Positions 54,218-63,858 are shown, numbered from the stretch's first letter. The stretch: DNA of 64,000 nt from Corynebacterium sp. BD556 (GCF_038452275.1 NZ_CP141643.1:2046001-2110000); one strand, 5' to 3'. Numbers and translations are program-made. Notes: generated by a model from the letters alone, not told the origin.

Positions 54218-57103
54218 GTGACAGAAAAAGGCAAGACCTTAGTCATCGTTGAGTCGGCGACGAAGGCCAAGAAGATCCAGAAGTACTTGGGCAACGATTT
54301 CATCGTCGAGGCCTCCGTCGGCCATATCCGCGATCTGCCGGGGCGTGCCGCGGATATTCCTGCCAAGTACAAGAAGGAACCGTGGGCGAAACTTGGGGTC
54401 AACCCGGAGGACGGCTTTACGCCGATTTACGTGGTCAGCCCGGACAAGAAGAAGAAGGTTTCGGACTTAAAGACGAAGCTGAAGAAGTCCGACAAGCTGC
54501 TGTTGGCGACAGACCCGGACCGCGAAGGCGAAGCCATCGCCTGGCACCTGTTAGAAACGCTCAAGCCGAAGGTTCCCGTGGAACGTATGGTGTTCAACGA
54601 GATCACCGAGTCCGCGATCCGTGAGGCGGCGGAGAACACCCGCGAGCTCGACATGGATCTCGTTGACGCACAGGAGACTCGCCGTATCCTTGACCGCCTT
54701 TACGGCTACGAGGTTTCGCCGGTGCTGTGGAAGAAGGTCATGCCGCGGCTTTCCGCGGGACGGGTGCAGTCTGTGGCCACCCGCGTGATCGTCGAGCGTG
54801 AGCGCGAGCGCATGGCGTTTATTTCCGCACAGTATTGGGATCTGACGGCGTCGTTGGCCCCGCAGGAAGAAGGGGAGCAGTTCGACGCGAAGCTGGCTGG
54901 TGTTGACGGTGAGCGAGTCGCCCAAGGCCGTGATTTCGATGACCGCGGGCAGCTAAATACCAAAAATGTCCGCGTGTTGGACCGCGACGCCGCCGACAAG
55001 CTGGCCGAGGGCCTGGAAAAAACCATGATGCGGGTGGCCAGCGTTGAGGAGAAGCCTTACTCGCGCCGCCCTTACCCGCCGTTTATGACTTCCACGCTGC
55101 AACAGGAGGCGGGGCGCAAGTTGCACTTCACCTCGGCTCGAACGATGCGTATCGCGCAGCGCCTGTATGAAAACGGCCACATTACTTACATGCGTACCGA
55201 CTCGACGTCCCTGTCCAAGCAGGGCCTCGACGCTGCTCGCTCGGCCGCCGTGGAGCTTTATGGCTCTGATTACGTAAGCTCTGCGCCGCGCACTTACGAC
55301 CGGAAGGTGAAAAACTCCCAGGAGGCCCACGAGGCGATCCGCCCTGCCGGTGAGCGTTTCGCCACCCCCGGCGAGTTGGCGAACTCTTTGGACGCGGAGG
55401 AGTTCAAGCTCTACGAGCTTATTTGGCAGCGAACCGTCGCCTCCCAGATGAACGACTTGCGCGGCACGTCGATGAAGTTGACGGTCGCTGGTGAGGCGAA
55501 AACTGGTGAGAGCGTCGAGTTTGTCGCCACGGGCCGCACGGTGGTTTTTCCTGGCTGGATGCGGGCCTATTCGGATGCCACGGACTCTGAGACTCGTTTG
55601 CCGCGTCTGCGTGAGGGCGACCGGCTGGACACGAAGAAGGTTACGGCGGACGGCCATGCTACGAACCCGCCGGCGCGCTACAACGAGGCGAGCCTGGTTA
55701 AGAAGATGGAGGAGTTGGGCATCGGACGCCCGTCGACTTACGCCTCGATCATCAAAACGATTCAGGACCGCGGCTACGTCTTCGCCCGCGGCAACGCCTT
55801 GGTGCCTTCCTGGGTGGCTTTTTCCGTGGTCGGTTTGCTGGAGGACAATTTCGATGCGCTCGTCGACTACGATTTCACATCCTCGATGGAAGACGAGCTA
55901 GACGAGATCGCCCACGGCAATGAGAACCGCACCGAGTGGCTCACGGGCTTTTACTTCGGGGACGCCGATGCAGACGACAATATGGCTGAGGCGGTGGCGC
56001 GTCGCGGCGGCTTGAAGCACATCATTGATAGCAATCTCGAAAACATTGACGCGCGTGCAGCGAACTCTTTGCAGCTTTTCGACGACTCCGAGGGGCGCCC
56101 CGTCTACGTGCGGGTGGGTCGCTACGGCCCTTACATTGAGAGGGTCGTCGGTGCGACAGCAGAAGGTGAGCCGGATTACCAGCGCGCGAACCTGCCGGAG
56201 TCTGCCACCCCGGACGAAATCACTCTGGAGATGGCGGAGAAGCTTTTTGCCACCCCGCGCAGCGGCCGTGAGCTTGGTGAGAACCCAGCCAACGGTCGAA
56301 CCGTGGTGGCAAGGGAGGGCCGTTTCGGCCCGTATGTGACTGAGTTGGTGCGCGAGGATGAACGGCTCCGTGCTGAGAAGAAGGCGGAGGAGGTTATCGC
56401 CGAGGAGCGGGCTGCGGAGGACAAGCAGCGCGCTGAGGAGGGCAAGCGTAAGAAGAATTGGGACACCAAGACAGCGGCAACCCAGAAGGAAAAGCGGATG
56501 AACGAGCTGGTTGACGAGCAGCTTAAACCGGCGACTGCTTCCCTGTTTTCCTCGATGGAGCCTTCCTCTGTCACCTTGGAGGAAGCGCTGAAGCTTCTTT
56601 CCTTGCCCCGTGAGGTGGGTGAGGACCCGGCCGACGGTGAGATGATCACCGCCCAAAATGGTCGCTACGGCCCGTACCTGAAGAAGGGCAACGACTCGCG
56701 TTCGTTGTCGAGTGAGGAGCAGATCTTCGGCATCACGTTGGATGAGGCGCGTCGCGTTTACGCGGAGCCGAAGCGTCGGGGCCGCGCCGCTGCGAAGCCG
56801 CCGTTGAAGATGCTTGGGGATAACGACGTTTCCGGCAAGCCGATGAGTATCAAGGAGGGACGCTTTGGCCCTTATGTCACAGACGGGGTGACTAATGCGT
56901 CGCTGCAGCGCGGCGATACCCCGGAGACGATGACAGATTCTCGTGCCAACGAGCTGCTTTCCGCCCGCCGCGCCCGTGAGGCCGAGGAAGGAAACGCGCC
57001 TGCGAAGAAGGCCACGAAGAAGGCCACGAAGAAGGCCGCGAAAAGGACGGCCAAACGTCCGGCGAAAACCACTAAGCGTGTGGTGCGCGCGAGGAAGAAG
57101 TGA
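54218..57103 (+). CDS. topA: DNA topoisomerase I
   Basis: A 961-residue type IA enzyme that relaxes negative supercoils. The Toprim domain starts TLVIVESATKAKKIQ (DxD in TDPDREGEA), and the catalytic Tyr is in ITYMRTDSTSLS. The C-terminal region holds repeated GRxGPY modules instead of zinc fingers, as in actinobacteria, and ends in a Lys-rich tail (KKATKKATKKAAKR). I chose GTG 54218 with GAAGGAAGG upstream; other in-frame starts upstream are possible. Confidence 0.95.
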   Translation: MTEKGKTLVIVESATKAKKIQKYLGNDFIVEASVGHIRDLPGRAADIPAKYKKEPWAKLGVNPEDGFTPIYVVSPDKKKKVSDLKTKLKKSDKLLLATDPDREGEAIAWHLLETLKPKVPVERMVFNEITESAIREAAENTRELDMDLVDAQETRRILDRLYGYEVSPVLWKKVMPRLSAGRVQSVATRVIVERERERMAFISAQYWDLTASLAPQEEGEQFDAKLAGVDGERVAQGRDFDDRGQLNTKNVRVLDRDAADKLAEGLEKTMMRVASVEEKPYSRRPYPPFMTSTLQQEAGRKLHFTSARTMRIAQRLYENGHITYMRTDSTSLSKQGLDAARSAAVELYGSDYVSSAPRTYDRKVKNSQEAHEAIRPAGERFATPGELANSLDAEEFKLYELIWQRTVASQMNDLRGTSMKLTVAGEAKTGESVEFVATGRTVVFPGWMRAYSDATDSETRLPRLREGDRLDTKKVTADGHATNPPARYNEASLVKKMEELGIGRPSTYASIIKTIQDRGYVFARGNALVPSWVAFSVVGLLEDNFDALVDYDFTSSMEDELDEIAHGNENRTEWLTGFYFGDADADDNMAEAVARRGGLKHIIDSNLENIDARAANSLQLFDDSEGRPVYVRVGRYGPYIERVVGATAEGEPDYQRANLPESATPDEITLEMAEKLFATPRSGRELGENPANGRTVVAREGRFGPYVTELVREDERLRAEKKAEEVIAEERAAEDKQRAEEGKRKKNWDTKTAATQKEKRMNELVDEQLKPATASLFSSMEPSSVTLEEALKLLSLPREVGEDPADGEMITAQNGRYGPYLKKGNDSRSLSSEEQIFGITLDEARRVYAEPKRRGRAAAKPPLKMLGDNDVSGKPMSIKEGRFGPYVTDGVTNASLQRGDTPETMTDSRANELLSARRAREAEEGNAPAKKATKKATKKAAKRTAKRPAKTTKRVVRARKK

Positions 57104-57696
57104 TCCGGCGCACCCTGCGCGGCTCAGAGGCGCTCACTCTCGCCGTGAGTTCTTGCCCCGCGTGGGTGGTGCCGGCGGGGTTGTCGCTGAGCGGACGTTT
57201 GCGCATTGCCGCTGAGCCGGCGGCACGTCTACTCGCCGCCCCCTGGAATCCGGCTGCCGCGGTGGCGTCCTTCGAGCAGTCCCGCGTTAGCCGTGCGCCT
57301 TCGGCGCTGGGGGTCGGTGCGGTGGTGGCGGCTCAGGTCGCGTACGCGCGGCGCCTGCGGGCGCTTGGGGCGCAGCCAGCGTGGCCGGTCGCGCTCGCTG
57401 GGGTAGCCGCAGTGGCGGGCGGCTGCATTTACGCTCGTGGCACCGTGCTCGCCCCGGCTGTCATCGCCGGCGCGACGGCGCACGTGGTCACCGCGGCGCT
57501 GGCCAACGACCCGGGGCTGCGCACCGGCGTGCCAGCGCGCGAGGGCATCAGCCACGGAGCCAACCTTGTCTGCGCGGCGGAGGGCTTGAGGCTTGTTGCC
57601 AATCTGGGTCGTCGCCGCCCGCTTCTCGACGCCCTCGTCGCCGCCACCGGCAGCGTCGGCCACCTGCTCATGGCGCAAGGCTTGGGCAGGCCGTGA
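57100..57696 (+). CDS. Hypothetical Ala/Arg-rich membrane-associated protein downstream of topA
   Basis: A 198-residue protein whose GTG start overlaps the topA stop (GTGA), so translation is coupled. It has two or three hydrophobic segments (WPVALAGVAAVAGGCIYA; VLAPAVIAGATAHVVTAAL) and is very rich in Ala and Arg. No motif recognised. Coding seems likely from the coupling and the frame's codon use. Confidence 0.6.
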   Translation: MIRRTLRGSEALTLAVSSCPAWVVPAGLSLSGRLRIAAEPAARLLAAPWNPAAAVASFEQSRVSRAPSALGVGAVVAAQVAYARRLRALGAQPAWPVALAGVAAVAGGCIYARGTVLAPAVIAGATAHVVTAALANDPGLRTGVPAREGISHGANLVCAAEGLRLVANLGRRRPLLDALVAATGSVGHLLMAQGLGRP

Positions 57697-58154
57697 CGAT
57701 CAATCTGGTGGCGAAGTCTCCGACGTGGAGATGCAGATCGAACGTGGTGAGCTGCAAATAAAACAATCCACGACCTGTGAACTATTGGCACCGCTAAGCA
57801 AAGCATTGAGCTCGAAGGTGACCTCGCTTAAAGCCTAAGACTGACTCGCAGGACGTGTTCACCTGCCAAGGGCGAAAGCCTCACCCTCGGCGGCTAAAGG
57901 GGGTGCCCCCTTTGGCCTACTTCGCAGCAGTCTGGGCAAAGAACCAACCGGAGCAACGCTGTGCGGCGTTTTCGGTGGCGTGTTGCTCCGAAATAAACAG
58001 TGCGAAACGGCGCGCGGCGTTGTCTTTTATCGGCCCTGAACTGCGTGGATGGGCCTTTCGGAGAAGGGCTCGTCGAGCGCCCTGGGGCACACGCGCAACC
58101 TACAGCTCAGCGGCCCTTTTTCACCCCACCCATAAATGTGAAGTTCCGCGGGCT
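57697..58154. other. 458-bp intergenic region with two inverted repeats
   Basis: It holds AAAGGGGG-TG-CCCCCTTT (57896-57913), a perfect palindrome with a 2-nt centre, and CGGAGCAAC (57949-57957) with GTTGCTCCG (57982-57990). It lies between the converging genes 57100-57696 and the adenylate cyclase. I see no convincing gene; the repeats may be terminators. Confidence 0.45.
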
Positions 58155-59681
58155 CTAGTACCGGTCCGCCAGCGTGGCCCGCACTGGCCGGGCGAGCTGG
58201 GTCATCTGGCCGCGCCCGCGCAGCTCGATCGACTTCATCAACGTCCAGCGCTGCTGTTCGACCTCGTTGGCGGAGTTGAGCGTGTTGGCGTTGGTGAGCA
58301 CTCGGCCCGGGGTGTCCTTAGCCAGTTCGGTCAGTCGCGCCGCAGCGTTGACGGCGTCGCCGATGACGGTGTACTCGAAGCGGTCGGAGCCGCCGATGTG
58401 GCCGGCGACAACAGTTCCTGTTGCCACTCCAATACCGGCCTGCAACTTAAGCCCACGCATTTCCTCGCGCAATTCGCGGGCGGCCTGGAGGGCGTGGGAG
58501 GTGGCGTCGTGAAGCGCGACGGGCGCGCCGAAGACAGCGAGCGCGGCATCGCCCTCGAACTTGTTAATCACGCCTTTGTTGCGGTGCACGACCTCGACAA
58601 CAACTTCGAAGAAATCGTTGAGCGCAGCGACGACTTCCTCCGGGGTGTGATCGACAGCGAACGTGGTGGAGCCGATGACGTCGACGAAAACGACCGCCAC
58701 CTTCCGGTCCTCCCCGCCAAGCTCCGGCTTTTCCTCCAAGGCTTTCTGGGCGACCTCGATGCCGACGTAGCGGCCGAAGATGTCGTTGACGCGCTGACGC
58801 TCCCGCAGCCCACGCATCATCTCGTTAAAGCCGGCCTGCAGCACACCGATTTCGGAGCCGTCGTAAATATCGACCTGCGTGTCGGACTCGCCGCGGCGCA
58901 CATCGTTGATGGCCTTTTGCAATTCCTTGATGGGGTCGACAACGCTCATCACGCTAAAGACAGTTCCAATGATGCCAGTGACGATCGCTGTCAGCGCCAA
59001 GGCTGCCACCGCTGGCATGAGCGCGCCGGGGTGATTGGCAAACAAGTCATGGCGCTGCGCCCAAAAAAGCAACAAAATCCCAATTAGGGGTACGCCCGTG
59101 GTGGCAACCCATGTGGCAAGCAGCCGAATGGCTATCGGAGGCTCAAGGGTGGAGTCCTCGAAACGCCGCGCCAGGGCGCTCGCCGCGATGGGGCGAACTA
59201 GGCGCGCGGCCTGCACGTAGGTCAGGATGCTGACAATGATGCAGGCCATGGCCGTCGAAACAACCACCACAACTGTTAAACGCGGGCTGACCCTTGAGGC
59301 GGTGATACCCGCGATAGCGATGCCTAACATCCACACCCCAATGACGACTACCGTTTGCAGCCCAGGGATGCGCATGACCAAGTTGCGCACCATATTCGGG
59401 TCGTGACCGTCAGGGTTTCGCTGCCAGTCCAAGACCGGCCTAAACAGCAGGAATGTGACTACTGCGCCGACTACGACAGCTAAGAGCAGGTAGGCGACGC
59501 CGACGTAGCCCATGCCGTGTTCCTTCAGTGACAAGCTGTTGACTTCCGGCACCGGAATGAGAAAGCGCACAAAAAGCATGATGGCTAGTGCACCGACGAC
59601 ATTAGTGCCGAGAACGAGCGCGGCGTAAAGAGGCCAGGAGGTGCCCCAGAGCCATTGCACGCCGCGCCAGATTCTCTCCAT
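58155..59681 (-). CDS. cyaB: Class III adenylate cyclase with HAMP domain
   Basis: A 508-residue cyclase: six N-terminal helices (to about 240), a HAMP linker (~240-297), and a catalytic domain with metal-binding Asp334 (VFVDVIGSTT) and Asp378 (NKFEGDAAL). The turn TVIGDAVNAAARL is also typical. It makes the cAMP that activates GlxR. TAAAGT lies 8 nt before the ATG. Position beside holB matches mycobacteria. Confidence 0.92.
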   Translation of the reverse strand: MERIWRGVQWLWGTSWPLYAALVLGTNVVGALAIMLFVRFLIPVPEVNSLSLKEHGMGYVGVAYLLLAVVVGAVVTFLLFRPVLDWQRNPDGHDPNMVRNLVMRIPGLQTVVVIGVWMLGIAIAGITASRVSPRLTVVVVVSTAMACIIVSILTYVQAARLVRPIAASALARRFEDSTLEPPIAIRLLATWVATTGVPLIGILLLFWAQRHDLFANHPGALMPAVAALALTAIVTGIIGTVFSVMSVVDPIKELQKAINDVRRGESDTQVDIYDGSEIGVLQAGFNEMMRGLRERQRVNDIFGRYVGIEVAQKALEEKPELGGEDRKVAVVFVDVIGSTTFAVDHTPEEVVAALNDFFEVVVEVVHRNKGVINKFEGDAALAVFGAPVALHDATSHALQAARELREEMRGLKLQAGIGVATGTVVAGHIGGSDRFEYTVIGDAVNAAARLTELAKDTPGRVLTNANTLNSANEVEQQRWTLMKSIELRGRGQMTQLARPVRATLADRY

Positions 59682-59738
59682 GTCCCTTTACTTTAATGCG
59701 GTATCCGACACGTCGGGGCAACAAGTAGGGTGTCTGAT

Positions 59739-60938
59739 GTGAACAACAGGAGCGTGAGTGACAGGCTCGCCGACACCCCGCGGGTGCGCGAGACGATCAT
59801 GGCTGCCGCTGCCGCCGCCCGGGGGCAGGGCGATCCCCGTGCGATGACCCACTCCTGGCTTTTTACCGGCCCGCCCGGCGCGGGTCGTTCCACTGCGGCC
59901 GTGGCTTTCGCGGCGGCGCTGGTGTGTACCGACCCCAACGTCATTGGCTGCGGGCGCTGTAAGGGTTGCCTCAGCGCGTTTGCTGACGCGCATACCGACA
60001 TTGTCCACGTGGTGCCCTCTCAAAGCGTCATTGTCGTCGATGAGATGCGTGCGATTGTGCGTGACGCCGCTCGCTTGCCGACGGTCGCCCCTTGGCGCGT
60101 CATCATCATCGACGACGCCGACCGCCTCAACGCCCAGGCTGCCGACGCCTTTCTCAAAACGTTGGAGGAGCCCCCGGCGAAAACCGTTATTATCCTGTCT
60201 GCCCCTTCGACTGATCCGCAGGACTTCTCCCAGACGCTGCGCTCGCGCTGCCGTCACCTCTATATTCCTTCCCCTTCGAAGGATGAAATCGTGCGTATCC
60301 TCACCGAGGAGGAAAACGCCTCCACCCACGACGCCCAACTGGCCGCCGCGACTTCCCTGCGCCACATTGGACGCGCCCGTCTTTTGGTGAGCAACGCTGA
60401 TGTGCAAGCCCGCCGCGCCCGAGCCATCCACCTTGCGGAACTGGTCTTTCACGGCGACCAGGCCTTCCAATCAGTCAGCGCCCTGATCGCGGCAGCGAAG
60501 AAGGAGGCCGTCTCCGCCTTCGCCGCGGCCGATGAGCGTGAGCGCGCCGCGTTGGCGCAGTCCCTCGGCGCTGGCGCGAAGGGCAAGGGTGCCGCGAAGG
60601 CGCTGCGCGGCACCGAGGCGCGCATGAAGGAGCTGGAGGCCCAGCAATCCAAGCGGGGCACCCGCCGCACCCTCGACTCTTTGGATCTGACCCTGGTGGA
60701 TCTCGCCGGGGTTTACCGCGACGCCATGGTCATCAAAAGCGGCGCCCATGTGGATCTCACCCACCCCGATTTTGAGGGGTTGAGTGCAGAAATCGCCGGG
60801 CGTGTGAGCCTGGAAGGATTGGTGGCGTGCCAAGACGCGATAGCAAAATGTCGGGAAAGTTTAAGCCTCAACGTGATGCCGACTATCGCGTTCAATGGGA
60901 TGCTGGGGCGAATCCGCAAGGCGTGCAACGTGAAGTAA
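59739..60938 (+). CDS. holB: DNA polymerase III delta-prime subunit
   Basis: A 399-residue clamp-loader subunit with the AAA+ fold, a zinc module (CGRCKGC) and the sensor-like region IIIDDADRLNAQAADAFLKTLEE. The P-loop reads GPPGAGRST, with Arg for the usual Lys, as expected for a non-hydrolysing subunit. GTG 59739 is preferred because TAGGGT is 7 nt upstream; GTG 59730 would start inside that box. Confidence 0.92.
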   Translation: MNNRSVSDRLADTPRVRETIMAAAAAARGQGDPRAMTHSWLFTGPPGAGRSTAAVAFAAALVCTDPNVIGCGRCKGCLSAFADAHTDIVHVVPSQSVIVVDEMRAIVRDAARLPTVAPWRVIIIDDADRLNAQAADAFLKTLEEPPAKTVIILSAPSTDPQDFSQTLRSRCRHLYIPSPSKDEIVRILTEEENASTHDAQLAAATSLRHIGRARLLVSNADVQARRARAIHLAELVFHGDQAFQSVSALIAAAKKEAVSAFAAADERERAALAQSLGAGAKGKGAAKALRGTEARMKELEAQQSKRGTRRTLDSLDLTLVDLAGVYRDAMVIKSGAHVDLTHPDFEGLSAEIAGRVSLEGLVACQDAIAKCRESLSLNVMPTIAFNGMLGRIRKACNVK

Positions 60939-61010
60939 CCTGCGGGTTTCACAACTTTCGAGGCGGTGCGTTAAGCTATTTCGCGGACTATGCAACCTTT
61001 GCGCAGCCCG

Positions 61011-61086
61011 GCCACCTTAGCTCAGTCGGTAGAGCATCTCACTCGTAATGAGAAGGTCGCGAGTTCGATTCTCGCAGGTGGCTCCA
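61011..61086 (+). tRNA. tRNA-Thr (anticodon CGT)
   Basis: GCCACCT pairs with AGGTGGC, with discriminator T and encoded CCA. The anticodon loop CTCGTAA gives CGT (61044-61046). T loop GTTCGATT. Length 76 nt. TAAGCT near 60972-60977 may be its -10. Confidence 0.96.
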
Positions 61087-61088
61087 CC

Positions 61089-61125
61089 AAAACCCCAGCT
61101 AGAACACGGTTTTAGCTGGGGTTTT
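61089..61125 (+). terminator. Terminator of tRNA-Thr
   Basis: AAAACCCCAGCTA and TAGCTGGGGTTTT form a 13-bp perfect stem with a T-rich 3' arm, starting 3 bp after the tRNA. Confidence 0.9.
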
Positions 61126-61154
61126 GCTTTCCGGGGATGACTGGTTCGAGCGGG

Positions 61155-61340
61155 TCACATTTTTTCTTCACCATTGACGAGTTCAACCATGAGGATCGCG
61201 CCAGAGCAGTGCCGGATCATTTCTCCGTTGAGCGGGAAACCGCGTGAGTCTTTGCGAGGTATCCGATACGTGTCATGGTTTCGTCCGAATCCCCAGCATG
61301 CGGCGCAGGTTTTTATGCGCTGCCGCCACTTAGCTTGCAA
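61155..61340 (-). CDS. Doubtful 61-codon ORF, possible gene fragment
   Basis: An isolated frame with a TTG start in a 400-bp gene-poor stretch. It contains CxxC (TCAACWGFG) and a later Cys (RHCSGAI) and is less Ala/Gly-rich than its neighbours. It may be a remnant of a transferred gene or may not be coding. The rest of 61126-61520 holds a 9-bp tandem repeat (AGCTTGCAA at ~61332) and the palindrome CCCGCCTAGGCGGG (61439-61452), perhaps a terminator for the next minus-strand genes. Confidence 0.25.
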   Translation of the reverse strand: MQAKWRQRIKTCAACWGFGRNHDTYRIPRKDSRGFPLNGEMIRHCSGAILMVELVNGEEKM

Positions 61341-61520
61341 AGCTTGCAGCCCTCATGGGTTATGAGCGCGAACCTGCTGCTGACTGCCCCGCCCGACGAG
61401 CAAACCGGTGGATTTGGTGGTTGCACCCGAAGGACAATCCCGCCTAGGCGGGTGCCGTCGTGCTTGGCTCGTTTGCTGGATCTGGCGGCGCACCCTCGGC
61501 GGGCACCATGGACTACGCGC

Positions 61521-61979
61521 TTATTTTGCCTTAGTTTTTTGCCTGTAGTAAACCTGTCGGCGCACGTGGGCGACCACGTCGCCTACTTCGTCTACAACAT
61601 CGGTTTCAAACCAGTGGAGATATTTGGAGCCGTCGGCAGTTTTAGCGCGGATGAGCTCATATGTTTCGTCGGAAATTTCCATGGTGGCGGTGATGGTGCC
61701 GCGGCCAGGTTTGACAAAGCGCACTTCGCCGGCGGTGTCCCACACGCGGTAGCCTTCGCCCAGCCGTGCCATTGACGCGAGCATGAAAAACGGGTCTGTC
61801 ATGGCCATGATCGTGCCGCCGAAGGCGGTGCCGACGATATTTTGATTGAGTTTGTTGAGTTTGTGTTTGACGACAACTCTGGAGCCGTCCTCCGCGAACT
61901 CGACGACGCGGATACCCGCGCCGAGGAAGGGGGGCCAAAGAAACATGAAGCGGCGCAATGCTTTGGCAGGGATGTGCAT
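61521..61979 (-). CDS. DUF4442 hotdog-fold thioesterase-like protein
   Basis: A 152-residue hotdog-fold protein of the DUF4442/YiiD-like group (LNKLNQNIVGTAFGGTIMAMTDPFFM). Such proteins are related to acyl-CoA thioesterases. It starts one base after the acyl-CoA ligase stop, so the two form an operon for acyl metabolism. Confidence 0.82.
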   Translation of the reverse strand: MHIPAKALRRFMFLWPPFLGAGIRVVEFAEDGSRVVVKHKLNKLNQNIVGTAFGGTIMAMTDPFFMLASMARLGEGYRVWDTAGEVRFVKPGRGTITATMEISDETYELIRAKTADGSKYLHWFETDVVDEVGDVVAHVRRQVYYRQKTKAK

Positions 61980-61980
61980 G

Positions 61981-63648
61981 TCAGTCCTCGCGGGTCGACT
62001 CGGGCAGATGATGAGGCATAACTTTACCGGTGGCGTTGCGCGGTAGGGAATCGACGAAGTTGACGTCGCGCGGGACGGAGTGGTCGGCGAGGTTGTCGCG
62101 GACCCAGTTGCGCACAGCGTCGGCGGTCAAGGCGCGGCCAGCGTCGTCATCGCTGCGCACGACCCACACGGCGACGCGCTTGAAGGTGTCCTCATCGTCG
62201 ACGCCGCCGGAGTGCAGCTCAAAGATGCCGGGCATGCGCTCGAGCACCTCAGTGACCGATTGGGGGTGGACGTTTTCTCCGCCGACGATGATCATTTCGT
62301 CGTTGCGGGAAAGGACGTTGAGGTGGCCGTCTTCGTCGAAGTAGCCGAGGTCGCCGATTTCTACCAAGCCGTTGATGCTTTCGATGCGTTTGGTGGGGTT
62401 GGAGTAGCCTTTCAGGGCTGTTTCGTTGGTGAGGAAGATGCGGCCAACTTCGCCGTGGGGAACTTCGTTGCCGTTGTCGTCGTAAAGCCTCAGCACGGTC
62501 CCGGGTGGGGTGACGCCGGCGACCGTGGGTTTTTTGGCGATCATCTCTGCTGTCGCGCAGGCGGCCAGGGCGAGTTCGGTGGAGCCGTAGTAGTTGGACA
62601 AGATGGGGCCGAAGCGTGCGATGGTGCGCTCGACAAGGAGGGGCGTTAGGGCGTTGCCTGCGGAGGCGATGAAGCGCAGCGTGGAGGTGTCCCACTTTTC
62701 GTTGTTTTCAAGGTCGAGCATTTGCTTGAAAAAAATTGGTGAGGAGACCATGCCGTCGCACCGAAAGGCTTGGATCTGGCGGAAGACGTTTTCGGGGTTG
62801 AAGATGCGTTGCGTGATTACCGTACTTCGGGTTGCAAACGCCAGGTTGACGGCCGACCAACCCCAGGTGTGAAACATTGACGCTGTGATCTGCAGGCTCA
62901 TTCCGGTTCGCCAGGGTGCGGCGCTGAGGTAGCCGCCGACGACTAGGGGCAAAACCGGTTCGGAACGCAACACGCCCTTGGGAATTCCGGATGTGCCGGA
63001 GGACATCAAGACGATGTCGCCGTGCTTTGGAAAAAGTGGGAGTTTGGGCAGGTTGTCGGTGCCGTCGAGGATGATGCGTTCAAGGCTTAAGTCCTCGCCG
63101 TGGTCGCGGGAGGTGTGTGCCCAGATGAGGCTGATGTTTTCGGTGTCTGCGGGGATGCGCTCGGCGAATTCGTCGTCGATGACGAGGATGTTGATGCCGG
63201 TTTCTTTGAATGTGCCGGCGAGCTGCTCGCGGGCCGAGCCGACGTTGAGCAGGTAAAGGGAGGCGCCGGCGTAGCCTTTGGCGGTCATCGGCAAGATGAT
63301 GCCGCGTCCGTTGCGTGCCATGACGCCGATGCGTAGTTGGTCGAGGCCGCGCTCCTGTTTGATTTTGAGGAGGCGGCGGGCGAGTGTTTTGGACTGGGCG
63401 GCGAGTTGGGAGTAGGTCAGTACCCCGTTGTCGTCGATAAGCGCGTTGCGCTCTGGCGCGGTGTTAATTCCGTGCTCGACTTCGCGGGCCGTGGTGAAGC
63501 GGTAGCGGGCGAGGGTGGCGCCTGCTGTGGGCAGGGCGCGGGGGTTGCCTTCCGTGCCGAGGATGCCGGCGCGGTTGGCGGCGGCGAAGAACTTGGCTAT
63601 GGAGGAGACGGTAAACGCGGCGCGTTGGACGGGGTTGAGTGGTGTCAT
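61981..63648 (-). CDS. AMP-binding acyl-CoA synthetase (FadD-like)
   Basis: A 555-residue ANL-superfamily ligase. It has the P-loop VLMSSGTSGIPKG, the adenine motif NYYGSTELA, the motif LVEIGDLGYFDEDG and the C-terminal Lys in LPRNATGKVM. It activates a carboxylate, probably a fatty acid, as acyl-AMP. ATG 63648 is chosen, with AAGGA upstream; GTG 63651 adds one residue. Confidence 0.87.
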   Translation of the reverse strand: MTPLNPVQRAAFTVSSIAKFFAAANRAGILGTEGNPRALPTAGATLARYRFTTAREVEHGINTAPERNALIDDNGVLTYSQLAAQSKTLARRLLKIKQERGLDQLRIGVMARNGRGIILPMTAKGYAGASLYLLNVGSAREQLAGTFKETGINILVIDDEFAERIPADTENISLIWAHTSRDHGEDLSLERIILDGTDNLPKLPLFPKHGDIVLMSSGTSGIPKGVLRSEPVLPLVVGGYLSAAPWRTGMSLQITASMFHTWGWSAVNLAFATRSTVITQRIFNPENVFRQIQAFRCDGMVSSPIFFKQMLDLENNEKWDTSTLRFIASAGNALTPLLVERTIARFGPILSNYYGSTELALAACATAEMIAKKPTVAGVTPPGTVLRLYDDNGNEVPHGEVGRIFLTNETALKGYSNPTKRIESINGLVEIGDLGYFDEDGHLNVLSRNDEMIIVGGENVHPQSVTEVLERMPGIFELHSGGVDDEDTFKRVAVWVVRSDDDAGRALTADAVRNWVRDNLADHSVPRDVNFVDSLPRNATGKVMPHHLPESTRED

Positions 63649-63677
63649 CACATTCCTTAGAACGTATTGGTATTCAC

Positions 63678-63683
63678 ATTATA
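63678..63683 (-). promoter_or_regulatory. -10 element of the acyl-CoA synthetase operon
   Basis: A perfect TATAAT on the minus strand, 29 bp before the ligase start. Confidence 0.55.
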
Positions 63684-63858
63684 GTCGTTTCCGTGGATCA
63701 ATTTCGTAGTTGAAAGTAGTTATTATTGCCGACTAGAGTTGTCAATGGTACTAATGGGACGTAGGTGGCACAACGCCGGGCTTACTCATGTAACGATCCT
63801 GCAACAGTGTCCGGATATAGTGGTCGAATTGGAAGCCCAGAAACCAGTAAGGAATGTT

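Noticed and set aside
57855..59087. 410-codon plus-strand frame
   Set aside because: It is antisense to the adenylate cyclase, whose domains are unambiguous.
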